Shown here: positions 50,225 through 59,227 of the stretch, one piece after another
How positions within the stretch are numbered: position 1 is the first letter of the stretch
Layout: the number at the start of each line of letters is the position of its first letter
Assembly: GCA_017453045.1 (NCBI GenBank)
Contig: JAFTKX010000021.1
Coordinates: forward strand, 1-64,000
Direction: 5' to 3'
Source: Clostridia bacterium
GTDB taxonomy: Bacteria; Bacillota; Clostridia; Christensenellales; Borkfalkiaceae
DNA: 64,000 nt
Notes under the pieces: model-generated
What the model was told of the DNA's origin: nothing
Seen by the model: the letters and a program-made list of their open reading frames with translations, nothing else
The model's database searches: none
Program-made: the position numbers and the translations under genes

Positions 50225-51436
50225 ATGGCTAAAAAAGGCTTTATTGCAAGACTTATAGAAGGTCCTGAAAGATCTGAAACCTACGCGCGTTCAACCCTTC
50301 CTACTAATAGATGGGAATTAGGATGGGACGTTTTTAAGAACAACAAGGGTAAACTTTGCGGTTTAAATCTCTTGTCTTTGGTATTTATGTTGCCCATAAT
50401 TATAATTTTCTTTATGCGATATATATCAAAGACCGTAAACGGACAAGTTATGCCGTTTTCTCACAATTTCGGCAGTTTCGCTTGGCCGATATATCCTATG
50501 ACTGCGGGGCTTGAAGCGCAACACGCTTTTTCACTCAATATCGAAGTGTTTAAGTATATCTTTTTAGGCGTTGCCGTTGCAGCCGTTGCAATTTCGGGCG
50601 GTTTTTACGTAATGAGAAATATGGTTTGGGCTGAAGGCGTTATGGTAACTTCCGACTTTTTTAGGGGAGTTAAGAAAAATTATTTCGTAGTTTTATTATC
50701 GCTTATAGTTTACACCGTAGTTATGATGCTTTCCGTGCTTTCCGTAAATATGTCGGCGATAATGCTTGGAAACAATCAGGGCGTTGCTTGGTTAATTATT
50801 ACGGCGCAAGTCATAAGTTACTTAATAATGGCTATGGCGACGGTTATGGTAATGTATATGATTACGCTCGGTATCAACTATAAACTCAGTTTCTTTAACC
50901 TTTTAAGAAACGCGTTTATTTTGACTATCGCGCTTATTCCCACTAACGTATTCTTCGCGTTGTTTGCAGCCGTTTGGTTTATTCTTTTGTTTATCGGCGG
51001 TCAACTGTTTTCAATAATCGGCTTTTTCTTAGTCGTTATTTGGGGACTTTCGCTCTTTATGCTCGTTTGGACTAACTATTCTCATTGGGTATTTGATAAG
51101 TTTATCAACGATAAAGTTCCGGGAGCAAAGAAAAATAGGGGTATTTATAAAGAAAATACTGCTGAAGACGGTGGCGAAGAAATCGTTATTGAAAAGTCTA
51201 AACTTAAAGAAAGATATATTAAACCTATTACAGACTACGACGTAGAACTTTACGAACTTCCTACGAGTTTCAGCAGAAAAGATCTTGAAAGGCTTGAAGA
51301 AACGAAAGAGGCAATGCGTCAAGACAGCGATAGATATTCTGAAGAACATAAGAACGATCACGACAAACAGCCCGAAACTATCGACGATCTTATGAAAGAA
51401 GACGCAAAACAAGAAGAAAAGAAAGGTAAAAAATAA
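50225..51436 (+). CDS. DUF624/YesL-like polytopic membrane protein
   Basis: 403 residues: about six membrane helices in residues 40-280 and a roughly 120-residue charged cytosolic tail ending in Lys/Glu runs. NRWELGWDVFKNNKGKL near residue 36 recalls the start of YesL/DUF624 proteins, but the match is not strong. GAGAGG precedes the ATG. Two bases before the methyltransferase gene, so co-transcribed. Function unknown. Confidence 0.65.
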   Translation: MAKKGFIARLIEGPERSETYARSTLPTNRWELGWDVFKNNKGKLCGLNLLSLVFMLPIIIIFFMRYISKTVNGQVMPFSHNFGSFAWPIYPMTAGLEAQHAFSLNIEVFKYIFLGVAVAAVAISGGFYVMRNMVWAEGVMVTSDFFRGVKKNYFVVLLSLIVYTVVMMLSVLSVNMSAIMLGNNQGVAWLIITAQVISYLIMAMATVMVMYMITLGINYKLSFFNLLRNAFILTIALIPTNVFFALFAAVWFILLFIGGQLFSIIGFFLVVIWGLSLFMLVWTNYSHWVFDKFINDKVPGAKKNRGIYKENTAEDGGEEIVIEKSKLKERYIKPITDYDVELYELPTSFSRKDLERLEETKEAMRQDSDRYSEEHKNDHDKQPETIDDLMKEDAKQEEKKGKK

Positions 51437-51438
51437 AT

Positions 51439-52173
51439 ATGGCGGAAAAAGCATATAACGCGCTTGCGCCTTATTATGAACAACTAATAACTTCCTGCGA
51501 CTATGAACAATGGTCGCAGTATGTTTTTACAAAGTTAAAGGCGTATTCAAAGGGAAAAGTAGGTTGCGATTTGGCGTGTGGTAGCGGTTATTTTACGAGA
51601 TTTTTAAAGAAAAACGGATACTCGGTTTACGGCGTTGATTGTAGCGAAAGCATGCTTTTGGAAGCCGTGCGATTGTCAAACGAACAGCAAATTTTCGTAA
51701 ACTATCAAAAACAAGATTTAAAAAATTTTAAGTCGTTTGAAAAACTCGATTTTGTAACCGTTATAAACGACGGGTTTAATTACGTCGCTCAAAAAGATTT
51801 GAAAAAGTCTTTTAAAAGCGTTTGTTCGTCTTTAAAAAAGGGCGGAGTTTTAATGTTCGACGTGTCGTCGAGTTATAAACTTAAAAATATTTTAGCAAAC
51901 AATTTATTTGGCGAAGATACCGACGAATTAACTTATTTGTGGTTTAATACCTTAAACGGCGACAGCGTAAAAATGGAGTTGACTTTTTTTATAAAAGACG
52001 GCGAAAAGTATTTGAGAAAAGACGAGAGCCATTTGCAATATTGCCACGAAGTTGAAGATATTAAAAACGCTCTTTTAGAGGTCGGTTTTGAAATAGTCGA
52101 AATATCGGGGCATTTGGGCGAGCCTTTAGAAAAAACGAGTCAAAGAATAAATTTTATAGCAATTAAGAAATAA
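51439..52173 (+). CDS. Class I SAM-dependent methyltransferase
   Basis: 244 residues. SAM motif GCDLACGSGYFTRF near residue 38 and VYGVDCSES following. Substrate unknown. Same operon as 50225 and hslO. Confidence 0.85.
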   Translation: MAEKAYNALAPYYEQLITSCDYEQWSQYVFTKLKAYSKGKVGCDLACGSGYFTRFLKKNGYSVYGVDCSESMLLEAVRLSNEQQIFVNYQKQDLKNFKSFEKLDFVTVINDGFNYVAQKDLKKSFKSVCSSLKKGGVLMFDVSSSYKLKNILANNLFGEDTDELTYLWFNTLNGDSVKMELTFFIKDGEKYLRKDESHLQYCHEVEDIKNALLEVGFEIVEISGHLGEPLEKTSQRINFIAIKK

Positions 52174-52174
52174 T

Positions 52175-53044
52175 ATGGGAAAACTTTTTAAAACTTTAAT
52201 TTTCGACGGTGAAATTTCACTTTCAGTTATTGATTCTACGGATATAGTAAATCAAGCGATTAAATACCATAAATTAACGCCTGTTTGTTCGGCGGCTTTG
52301 GGCAGAGTGCTTACCGTTACGGCTTTTATGGCGTCTTCTTTAAAGCGCGAAAGCGAAAAACTTTCAATTTCTATTGAAGGTAACGGAAAAGGCGGAACTA
52401 TAGTTACCGCGGCGGACGGAAGTTTAGGCGTAAGGGGGCTTGTTTCCAACCCGTTTGCAGACCTTCCTTTAAACGAAAAGGGAAAACTTGACGTGGGCGG
52501 AGTTGTTGGAAACGAAGGTTATATTACCGTTATAAAAAATCTTGGGCTTAAAGAGCCGTACGTCGGTAGATGCAATCTCGTAAGCGGAGAAATAGCCGAA
52601 GATTTTACGGCTTATTACGCTTATAGCGAGCAACAACCAACGGCAATGGCTTTGGGCGTTTTGATAGGTAAAGGCGAAGTGTGTATCGGCGCGGGCGGTA
52701 TTATAATTCAAACTCTACCGGGATGTTCGGACGAGAGTATTGAAAAGGCGGAAAAACTTATTTCGCAGTTTAACGATATAAGCGCGCAAATTCGCGATTT
52801 GGGCGCTGAAGGTATTATAGAAAAATATTTTAGCGAATACGAATTTACCGAATATAATCCGATATACAAATGTAACTGTTCAAAAGATTATATGGACGGA
52901 ATACTTATAACTCTTGGCGAAAAAGACCTTTACGAAATGGTTGAAAAAGACGGTAAAATTGAAATTTGCTGTCATTTTTGCGACGAAAAATACGTTTATT
53001 TTAAGGAAGATATAGACAAACTTCTCGGTAAGGACAATGGATAA
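52175..53044 (+). CDS. hslO: Redox-regulated chaperone Hsp33
   Basis: 289 residues. N-terminal domain of the Hsp33 type (GNGKGGTIVTAADG, GVVGNEGYITV) and C-terminal zinc-binding CNC and CxxC (CHFC). Activated by oxidation. One base after the methyltransferase and 8 bases overlap with the TPR gene. Confidence 0.95.
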   Translation: MGKLFKTLIFDGEISLSVIDSTDIVNQAIKYHKLTPVCSAALGRVLTVTAFMASSLKRESEKLSISIEGNGKGGTIVTAADGSLGVRGLVSNPFADLPLNEKGKLDVGGVVGNEGYITVIKNLGLKEPYVGRCNLVSGEIAEDFTAYYAYSEQQPTAMALGVLIGKGEVCIGAGGIIIQTLPGCSDESIEKAEKLISQFNDISAQIRDLGAEGIIEKYFSEYEFTEYNPIYKCNCSKDYMDGILITLGEKDLYEMVEKDGKIEICCHFCDEKYVYFKEDIDKLLGKDNG

Positions 53045-54707
53045 CGTTTTAAAGTTTAGAAAACCGCTAAATAAAGTCTTTGACAAAGCGAACGAAAAAT
53101 GCGACCAAGGAGATTATTTGTTTGCCCTTTCTTCGCTGTTAAACGAGATGGAAAATCGCCCCGAAAACGCCGAAATATGCGCGCACGTTGCAGATATTTA
53201 TACGGAACTCGGTCTTTATGAAAACGCGATTTTATGTTGGTTTAAATATCTTTTAAGGGCAAAGCGCGAAGACTATTGGGAAGCCTACAACGGCTTGGGC
53301 GCAAACTATTATTTTTTAGAAGATAATTATCTCGCAAGTTACTATTTTAGCGAACAACTTAAAATAACCGAAGAAGTTTGCGGTGTTTACGCCGAAGTTT
53401 TAGAAGAATTTTTGGACGAGTACGGCGAAGAAAAAAAGCCTAAATTTAAACTCGTAAAAGAAAAGACGATTGAAGAAAAAAAGCAAGATTTTTTAAATGA
53501 AATTCATAGACTTTGCGCTGAAGAACAAACCGAAAAAGCGCTTGATATGCTTAAAAGCGTTGATAGGGAGAGTTCTTTTTACGGCGAATCGCTTTTAGAG
53601 CGCGCTCTTATATATTTGAGAAACGACGAAATTTCTAAGGCGTATGAATTTGTCGTTGGCGCGATAAATGAAAATTACGTAACCTTACTTTCGATTTCTC
53701 TTGCAATAGATTTAAGCGTTGCGCTTTCGACGGGTGAAGAAAGTAGATTTTTAAAATTGCTTGAGGACTACGAGCCTGACGGCAACGAAGAAAAGTATAA
53801 AAAAATGACGGCTCTTTACGAGCACGGATTAGAAGATTCGGCTATAAAAATTGCCGTTGAAATGCTAAAAGAAGACAAATTTGACGCGAATACGTCTTAC
53901 GTTTTAGGTTTTTTACTTTTTAACAAGGGCGATTTAAAAGGGGCTGAAAAGTGCTTTAAAACTGCTTATTTGCTGTCGGGAACGTATACGTCGCTTTATT
54001 ATTTGCGTATGGCGCAAGGAGTTATCGACGGAAAAGTTGAATATAAAAAAATCAAAGTAAATTTTGACGTTCCGATAGAAGAATCAAATGAAAAAATAGC
54101 GCTTATAAACTCTATGCTTAGCAAAGACAACCCAAGTTACGAACGTCCGCTTGCGGAAATGAAAGATTTGATTGACTGGTGCGTTTGTTCAAAGGAAGAT
54201 AAAGTAACTTTTTTAACTTGTTTAGCGTTTATAAAAACTCGTAGGGGAGATTTGTTTGAACTCGTAAAAGAAGTTATGTTAAACCCTATCGTCAGCGATA
54301 CGGTAAAACAAAGCCTTTTATCCGTTATATGCGCTGAAACAAAGGTAAAATCGGTTAAACTCGTCGTAAACGGTATTTTTAGAAACGTAGTTTTTAGTAG
54401 ACCGAATTTTAGTCCCGAATACGCTGAAGTCTTTTACGAAGCCTACGCAAAAGCGGTGGGAAAAGTCTTGATATTTTGCGACGATACCAAGCGTTTGCTG
54501 TCAATTGGTGCGAAAGAACTTCAAAACGAGTTGATTTCATCGGGAAATATAGGTTTGGTAACCGATACGACGGCGCTTTCTTGCGCTATGTACGTCTATT
54601 CGGGTTTGAACGTTTTAAAAAATAAAAACTTTTACAGTTTTTTCGGTACTGAAAAAAGCAAAGTGATAGAAATTATAAAACTTACGGAGCAAGATAATGA
54701 AAATTGA
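53037..54707 (+). CDS. TPR-repeat protein, 556 aa
   Basis: Several tetratricopeptide-like repeats (AHVADIYTELGLYENAILCW, GLGANYYFLEDNYLASYYF, YVLGFLLFNKGDLKGAEKCF), no membrane helix. Cytosolic protein-interaction scaffold by inference. Overlaps hslO by 8 and the next gene by 11 bases, so tightly coupled. No family recognised. Confidence 0.7.
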   Translation: MDNVLKFRKPLNKVFDKANEKCDQGDYLFALSSLLNEMENRPENAEICAHVADIYTELGLYENAILCWFKYLLRAKREDYWEAYNGLGANYYFLEDNYLASYYFSEQLKITEEVCGVYAEVLEEFLDEYGEEKKPKFKLVKEKTIEEKKQDFLNEIHRLCAEEQTEKALDMLKSVDRESSFYGESLLERALIYLRNDEISKAYEFVVGAINENYVTLLSISLAIDLSVALSTGEESRFLKLLEDYEPDGNEEKYKKMTALYEHGLEDSAIKIAVEMLKEDKFDANTSYVLGFLLFNKGDLKGAEKCFKTAYLLSGTYTSLYYLRMAQGVIDGKVEYKKIKVNFDVPIEESNEKIALINSMLSKDNPSYERPLAEMKDLIDWCVCSKEDKVTFLTCLAFIKTRRGDLFELVKEVMLNPIVSDTVKQSLLSVICAETKVKSVKLVVNGIFRNVVFSRPNFSPEYAEVFYEAYAKAVGKVLIFCDDTKRLLSIGAKELQNELISSGNIGLVTDTTALSCAMYVYSGLNVLKNKNFYSFFGTEKSKVIEIIKLTEQDNEN

Positions 54708-55473
54708 TATAGACGCCCTTTTTGATAAATATTTAGACGATTTTATTGAAAATAATTTAGATAAATATTCGCCTAATCAAATTGAAAAGATGGTTGAAGA
54801 AATTTACGAAGAATTCGGAACTAAACCAAATTTAGTCCTTTGCGGTCTTTCCCCGATTGAATATTTTAGGCAAAAGAAAACGCAAGAATTATTAGAAGAA
54901 TTTGAAAATTCTTTCACGAGTGGCTCGTCTGTTTGCGATTTTTTATGTAGAGAATTAGAAAATAGAAAAGACGCCGAAGACGAACTTATATCTTTTTCAA
55001 AAGATAGTAGCGATGAAATTGCCACTTGCGCGGTCAATATTTTAAGCCAAATGAATTCGGAAAAGGCGTTAAAATCTTTCTTGGTAGATATAGATAAAGG
55101 CGAACTTTGCGAAAGCCTTACTGAAAGTATGATAGAAGCAATGGTAAAAAACGCCGATATGGTCAAAGAAGATTTGCTTTTAATTTACGACGTTAATAAG
55201 CCTATACATAAACAGTTTTTAGAATTTTTCGAGTCAATGAGTAAAGACGATAGGGTATATCAAATTCTCTTCGACGAATACTTAAATAGAAAGGAAAATC
55301 GCGCCGAAGTTTACGGTTATTTTGGTAAATACGGCGACGATAGGATACTTGGTTATTTGTATGGTGAAGTTGAAAATAACGAGTTGACGGCTATTGAACT
55401 TGAAGAAATTAAACTTGCAATAGAAAAACTTGGCGGAGATTTTGATCGATTAATAGTAAAAACAAGTCATTAA
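54697..55473 (+). CDS. Helical-repeat protein of unknown function, 258 aa
   Basis: Acidic, helical, with HEAT-like alternation (DEIATCAVNILSQMNSEKAL, LLIYDVNKPIHKQFLEFFE). It follows the TPR gene with 11-base overlap and may form a scaffold with it. No known family recognised. Ends just before the terminator at 55481. Confidence 0.65.
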   Translation: MKIDIDALFDKYLDDFIENNLDKYSPNQIEKMVEEIYEEFGTKPNLVLCGLSPIEYFRQKKTQELLEEFENSFTSGSSVCDFLCRELENRKDAEDELISFSKDSSDEIATCAVNILSQMNSEKALKSFLVDIDKGELCESLTESMIEAMVKNADMVKEDLLLIYDVNKPIHKQFLEFFESMSKDDRVYQILFDEYLNRKENRAEVYGYFGKYGDDRILGYLYGEVENNELTAIELEEIKLAIEKLGGDFDRLIVKTSH

Positions 55474-55480
55474 AAATATT

Positions 55481-55517
55481 GCCTAATCATAAGTTGAATT
55501 ATGATTAGGCTTTTTTT
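55481..55517 (+). terminator. Terminator overlapping the start of the YkvI-like gene
   Basis: Perfect 10-base arms (55481-55490 and 55501-55510), 10-base loop, seven T. The 3' arm begins with the ATG of the YkvI-like gene. Confidence 0.85.
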
Positions 55518-56499
55518 ATATTCTTTAATTAGCGCGTTTACGATAGTCGGTGGAGTTATAGGTGCTGGGTTTATTACGGGAAAAGAAATATTCGTCTTTT
55601 TTTCGCAAGACTTTTCATTATCGGGACTGTATTTAACTTTCGTTTTATTTACTTTAAGCATATATTTAGTAATGACTTTTCAGTTTGACAAAATTAGTAG
55701 TAAAGCGATAGGCGTGTTTATATCAATAGCGAATATTTTTATAGCGGGCTGTATGTGTTCGGCGATATCCGCCGTGTATTCACGTTTGTTTTTCGGTTTG
55801 AAAAACGTTGAAATATTTACGATATTTACTGCGATTTTAGTTTTTCTCGTATCGACGGGCGGTATGGGCGCGATAGGAAAATTTAATTTGTTTTTAATTC
55901 CGCTCGTAATAGTCGTAATAGTTGCGTTGGGGTTAAAATCAACCGCTTGCGTATTTGTAAATTTAACGCCGAAAACGTTTAGTGGCGTTATAAATCCCAT
56001 AATTTACGTTGCGTTTAACGTTGTTTTATCTTTTACAGTAATAAAAAACAGCGGAGAAAAGTTATCTCCGCCGTTTAAAATGCTGTGTTCGTGTGTTACC
56101 GCGTTGGTTTTGAGCCTTTCGATTTTCGTGATTTCGCTTGCTATAAAAAACAGTTCAAAATCTCAAGTTATGCCGTTTACCGAACTGTTTATAAAAGACG
56201 TAAAACTTTCAATAATCGTCGATATTATAACGCTTTTTGCGATATTAACTACTTACGTTTCAGCCCTTTATACATCTTACGACTTCGGTGGTTGCAAATT
56301 AAATTTAGGCGTAAAAACACTTATATTTTTATTTTCAATTTCAATTTCAAATTTAGGTTTTTCAAAAATAGTAGATACCGTTTATCCCATAATAGGTACG
56401 GTGGGTTTTACGCTTTTGCTCGTTATTTGTCTTTTATCAAAAATTTTTCAAGTAAAGCGACCAAAGCGTACATCGCTCCCGCTAAAATGCAAAGTATAA
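55501..56499 (+). CDS. YkvI-like putative transporter
   Basis: 332 residues, about ten membrane helices; FTIVGGVIGAGFITGKEI at the start matches YkvI-like proteins of the APC type. The ATG is the only usable start: no ATG, GTG or TTG occurs in the first roughly 24 codons after it, and the first codons are encoded by the terminator arm and T-tract. No Shine-Dalgarno site is seen. The 3' end overlaps the convergent permease gene by 77 bases. Substrate unknown. Confidence 0.75.
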   Translation: MIRLFLYSLISAFTIVGGVIGAGFITGKEIFVFFSQDFSLSGLYLTFVLFTLSIYLVMTFQFDKISSKAIGVFISIANIFIAGCMCSAISAVYSRLFFGLKNVEIFTIFTAILVFLVSTGGMGAIGKFNLFLIPLVIVVIVALGLKSTACVFVNLTPKTFSGVINPIIYVAFNVVLSFTVIKNSGEKLSPPFKMLCSCVTALVLSLSIFVISLAIKNSSKSQVMPFTELFIKDVKLSIIVDIITLFAILTTYVSALYTSYDFGGCKLNLGVKTLIFLFSISISNLGFSKIVDTVYPIIGTVGFTLLLVICLLSKIFQVKRPKRTSLPLKCKV

Positions 56500-57229
56500 C
56501 CGTGCTTGCCATAACCAAGTCAAGTTTGAAAACTTGACCGCCGTATACGATAAGGTAACCTATTCCTTGTCTTGAAGTTAGATATTCGCCCATTATAGAG
56601 CCTATCCAAGCCATACCTACGTTTATCTTTAAACAAGAAATAAAACTTTTGAGTGAAGATGGGATTACGAGTTTTATAAGTATTTGTATTTTACTCGCTC
56701 CCATAGATTTCAAAAGCATAATTTTTCCTTCGTCCGTCGCTAAAAAAGCGTTTTGCATAGTAATAACCGTAACGATAATGGTTATAATTATAGCCATAAA
56801 GATAATAGATTTTACACCGCTACCAAACCATACGATTATAATAGGTCCTAACGCAATTTTAGGCAAACTGTTTAACACTATTAAATAAGGCTCTAAAATT
56901 TTTCTTAAATTTTCAGACCACCAAAGAGCGACGGCAATTAGCGAGCCTAAAAACGTGGCGATAAAAAATCCCGCTAAAGTTTCGTAAAGTGTAGTACCGA
57001 CGTGTAGCCATAAATTATCGGCGATAATAAGATTTTTAATAGTGCTTAAAACTCTTGACGGACTACTCATTAAAAAACTGTCGATAATATTAAATTTTGC
57101 AAGCAATTCCCATAAAAGTAAAAACGATACTAAAATTATTATTCGCATTGCGTTTACAAAAATAGTTGCGGATTGTTGCTTTCTTAAATACAAAACGTGT
57201 TCGCGAGTAAATTCGTTAGGCTTTTTCAT
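56423..57229 (-). CDS. ABC importer permease (SsuC-type)
   Basis: 268 residues, about six helices; the coupling loop reads LLKSMGASKIQILIKLVIPS, the EAA-like motif. Works with the ATPase at 57216 and lipoprotein at 58017. Overlaps the ATPase by 14 bases. Confidence 0.9.
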   Translation of the reverse strand: MKKPNEFTREHVLYLRKQQSATIFVNAMRIIILVSFLLLWELLAKFNIIDSFLMSSPSRVLSTIKNLIIADNLWLHVGTTLYETLAGFFIATFLGSLIAVALWWSENLRKILEPYLIVLNSLPKIALGPIIIVWFGSGVKSIIFMAIIITIIVTVITMQNAFLATDEGKIMLLKSMGASKIQILIKLVIPSSLKSFISCLKINVGMAWIGSIMGEYLTSRQGIGYLIVYGGQVFKLDLVMASTVILCILAGAMYALVALLEKFLIKDK

Positions 57230-57986
57230 AGTTTAATTCCCTCCAAAGTCTTTCAAACCAAGAAGAAAAGTCCTTAGATTCTCTGCGTTTAAGCGGTGAA
57301 ACGCTTTTATCCGTGTCTATATAGTGGATATTGAGAATATTTGACGGGCGTTTTGTAAGGACGATTATTCTATCGGCAAGCGCAATCGCTTCGGAAATAT
57401 CGTGCGTAACTAAAATAGCCGTCTTTTTTTCTCGCTTGATTATGTCGTAAACGTCGTCGCAAACGGAAAGTCTCGTTTGGTAGTCAAGAGCCGAAAAAGG
57501 CTCGTCAAGAAGTAGCAGTTTAGGCGACGACGCCAAAGTTCTAATAAGGGCAACCCTTTGTCGCATACCGCCCGAAAGTTGATTTGGGTAAGATTTCCTA
57601 AATTCCCAAAGTCCGTATTTTTTTAAGAGCAGTTCTACGTTTTTCCTTTTATCTTCATCTTTTTTAAGTCCGTGAATTTCTAAAGGAAGCAAGGTGTTTT
57701 TTTCAATCGTTCGCCAAGGAAAAAGTTGGTCTTTCTGAAGCATATATCCTATTGATTCGGTAGGCTTTTCTATTTCGTTTCCAAATAGTAAAACCTTTCC
57801 GCCACTTGGCTTTATAAGTCCTGCAATTATAGATAAAATGCTCGTTTTTCCGCATCCCGACGGACCTACTATCGCAATAAATTCTCCGTCGCTAACGTCG
57901 AAAGATATACTATTTAAGGCTTTTATTTCGCCTTGTTTCGTGTGGTAAGAAAGAGAAATCTTTTCGATATTTAAAATTGTGTTCAT
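57216..57986 (-). CDS. ABC importer ATPase (SsuB/TauB-type)
   Basis: 256 residues from the ATG at 57986 with GGAGGA upstream. Walker A GPSGCGKTS, signature LSGGMRQRVAL, Walker B LLLLDEPFSALD, H-loop LVTHD, all intact. It resembles nitrate/sulfonate/taurine importers; the ligand is not given by sequence. Confidence 0.92.
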   Translation of the reverse strand: MNTILNIEKISLSYHTKQGEIKALNSISFDVSDGEFIAIVGPSGCGKTSILSIIAGLIKPSGGKVLLFGNEIEKPTESIGYMLQKDQLFPWRTIEKNTLLPLEIHGLKKDEDKRKNVELLLKKYGLWEFRKSYPNQLSGGMRQRVALIRTLASSPKLLLLDEPFSALDYQTRLSVCDDVYDIIKREKKTAILVTHDISEAIALADRIIVLTKRPSNILNIHYIDTDKSVSPLKRRESKDFSSWFERLWRELNYEKA

Positions 57987-58016
57987 CAAAAAAGTCCTCC
58001 GTTGTAAAATTAAATT

Positions 58017-59021
58017 TTATCCGTAAACTTCGTCGTAAACGGCGTTTGCAAACGTATTGTCGGTTATTTTCGTATAATCAACTCTACGTTCTAATTCTCC
58101 TGCGTTTTCCATAACTGCTTGTAAATTGTTAAATGCAGTTTCGGTCATTGCCATGTGCGTAGTCCAAGCGTCGATTTTTTTATAACTTTTTAGCGCCGTG
58201 GCAACGCTGTTTAAAGAAGTGTCGGGGAATTGTTTTAAAAGACTTTCGGCGATAATTTCGTCGCTCGTTGTAGACATATATTTTATGGCTTTGTACATTG
58301 CGCGCATAAATTTGGTAACGACGTCTTTATTTTTTTCAAGGTAACTCGAAAGAGCGGTAAAAGCGGTGTAAGGAATTTCTCCGCTTTCTTCGCCGACGCT
58401 CGCAACGATATATCCTTTGCCCGCGCGTTCGTATTCGCTCGCGGTAGGCTCGAATAAAGTAGTGTAGTCGCCCGTACCGCCTTCAAAAGACGGACCCATA
58501 AGGTTAAACGCGATATCGTTGTTAAGCGTAACGTTTTGACCGTTTATAAGTCCGTGCTTATTTACTACGTATTCAAACGTCATTGCCGGAACTCCGCCCG
58601 TTCTACCTGCAATTATCTCTTTGCCTTCGAGGTCTTCCCATTTAAAATTGGGTTCTGGAACTCTTGATACTAAAAACGAGCCGTCTCTTTTAGTCAGTTG
58701 ACCAAAAACTTTCGGTACGTTTTGTTTACCTTCGAGATAAACGTAAATGGTCGCTTCGACGCCCATAAGACCTATATCCGCGTCGTTAGCGAGCAGGGCG
58801 GTCATAACTTTATCTGCGCCACCGCCGTTAGTAAGTTCGATTTTTAAGCCTTCTTTTTCAAAAAAGCCGTTTTCTATCGCTACGTATAAAGGCGCGTAAA
58901 AAATAGAGTGGGTAACTTCGTTTAACCTTACGGTAGTAAGTTCGTCGTCCGCATTTTTACACGCCGAAAATGGCAGAATTATTAAACATAAAGCAACTAA
59001 TGTTGCAATTAATTTTTTCAT
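58017..59021 (-). CDS. ABC importer substrate-binding lipoprotein (SsuA/NMT1-like)
   Basis: 334 residues with signal peptide and lipobox FSAC near residue 20. NMT1-type fold (FYAPLYVAIENGFFEKEGLK, GGADKVMTALLANDADIG, EVIAGR-like EIIAGRTGG). First gene of the operon binding-protein/ATPase/permease. A pyrimidine or sulfonate ligand is likely but unproven. Confidence 0.88.
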   Translation of the reverse strand: MKKLIATLVALCLIILPFSACKNADDELTTVRLNEVTHSIFYAPLYVAIENGFFEKEGLKIELTNGGGADKVMTALLANDADIGLMGVEATIYVYLEGKQNVPKVFGQLTKRDGSFLVSRVPEPNFKWEDLEGKEIIAGRTGGVPAMTFEYVVNKHGLINGQNVTLNNDIAFNLMGPSFEGGTGDYTTLFEPTASEYERAGKGYIVASVGEESGEIPYTAFTALSSYLEKNKDVVTKFMRAMYKAIKYMSTTSDEIIAESLLKQFPDTSLNSVATALKSYKKIDAWTTHMAMTETAFNNLQAVMENAGELERRVDYTKITDNTFANAVYDEVYG

Positions 59022-59088
59022 GTAATCTCCTTTTTAGTTTTTGCTTTTAAATTTATTGATGCAAAACTTAAAATTTTAATCATATTAT

Positions 59089-59118
59089 ATCGTATGTAAG
59101 TCGACTTTTATTTGACAA
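59089..59118 (-). promoter_or_regulatory. Possible promoter of the second ABC importer operon
   Basis: On the - strand TTGTCA (59113-59118), 18-base spacer, TACGAT (59089-59094). Its -35 shares bases with the valS -35 on the other strand. Confidence 0.45.
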
Positions 59119-59140
59119 TAATTCAAATTTATAATATAAT
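59112..59140 (+). promoter_or_regulatory. Promoter of valS
   Basis: TTGACA (59112-59117), 17-base spacer, TATAAT (59135-59140): consensus promoter. Confidence 0.85.
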
Positions 59141-59227
59141 TATAAAAATTGGTGTACTGTGCTTAAACGGTTTGTCCGTTTGGCGAAACTACAAATCATA
59201 GGAAGAAAAATAGTGGAGAAATCTGTT

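Noticed and set aside
59141..59227. T-box upstream of valS
   Set aside because: The leader is only about 80 bases and lacks the T-box bulge sequence and terminator.
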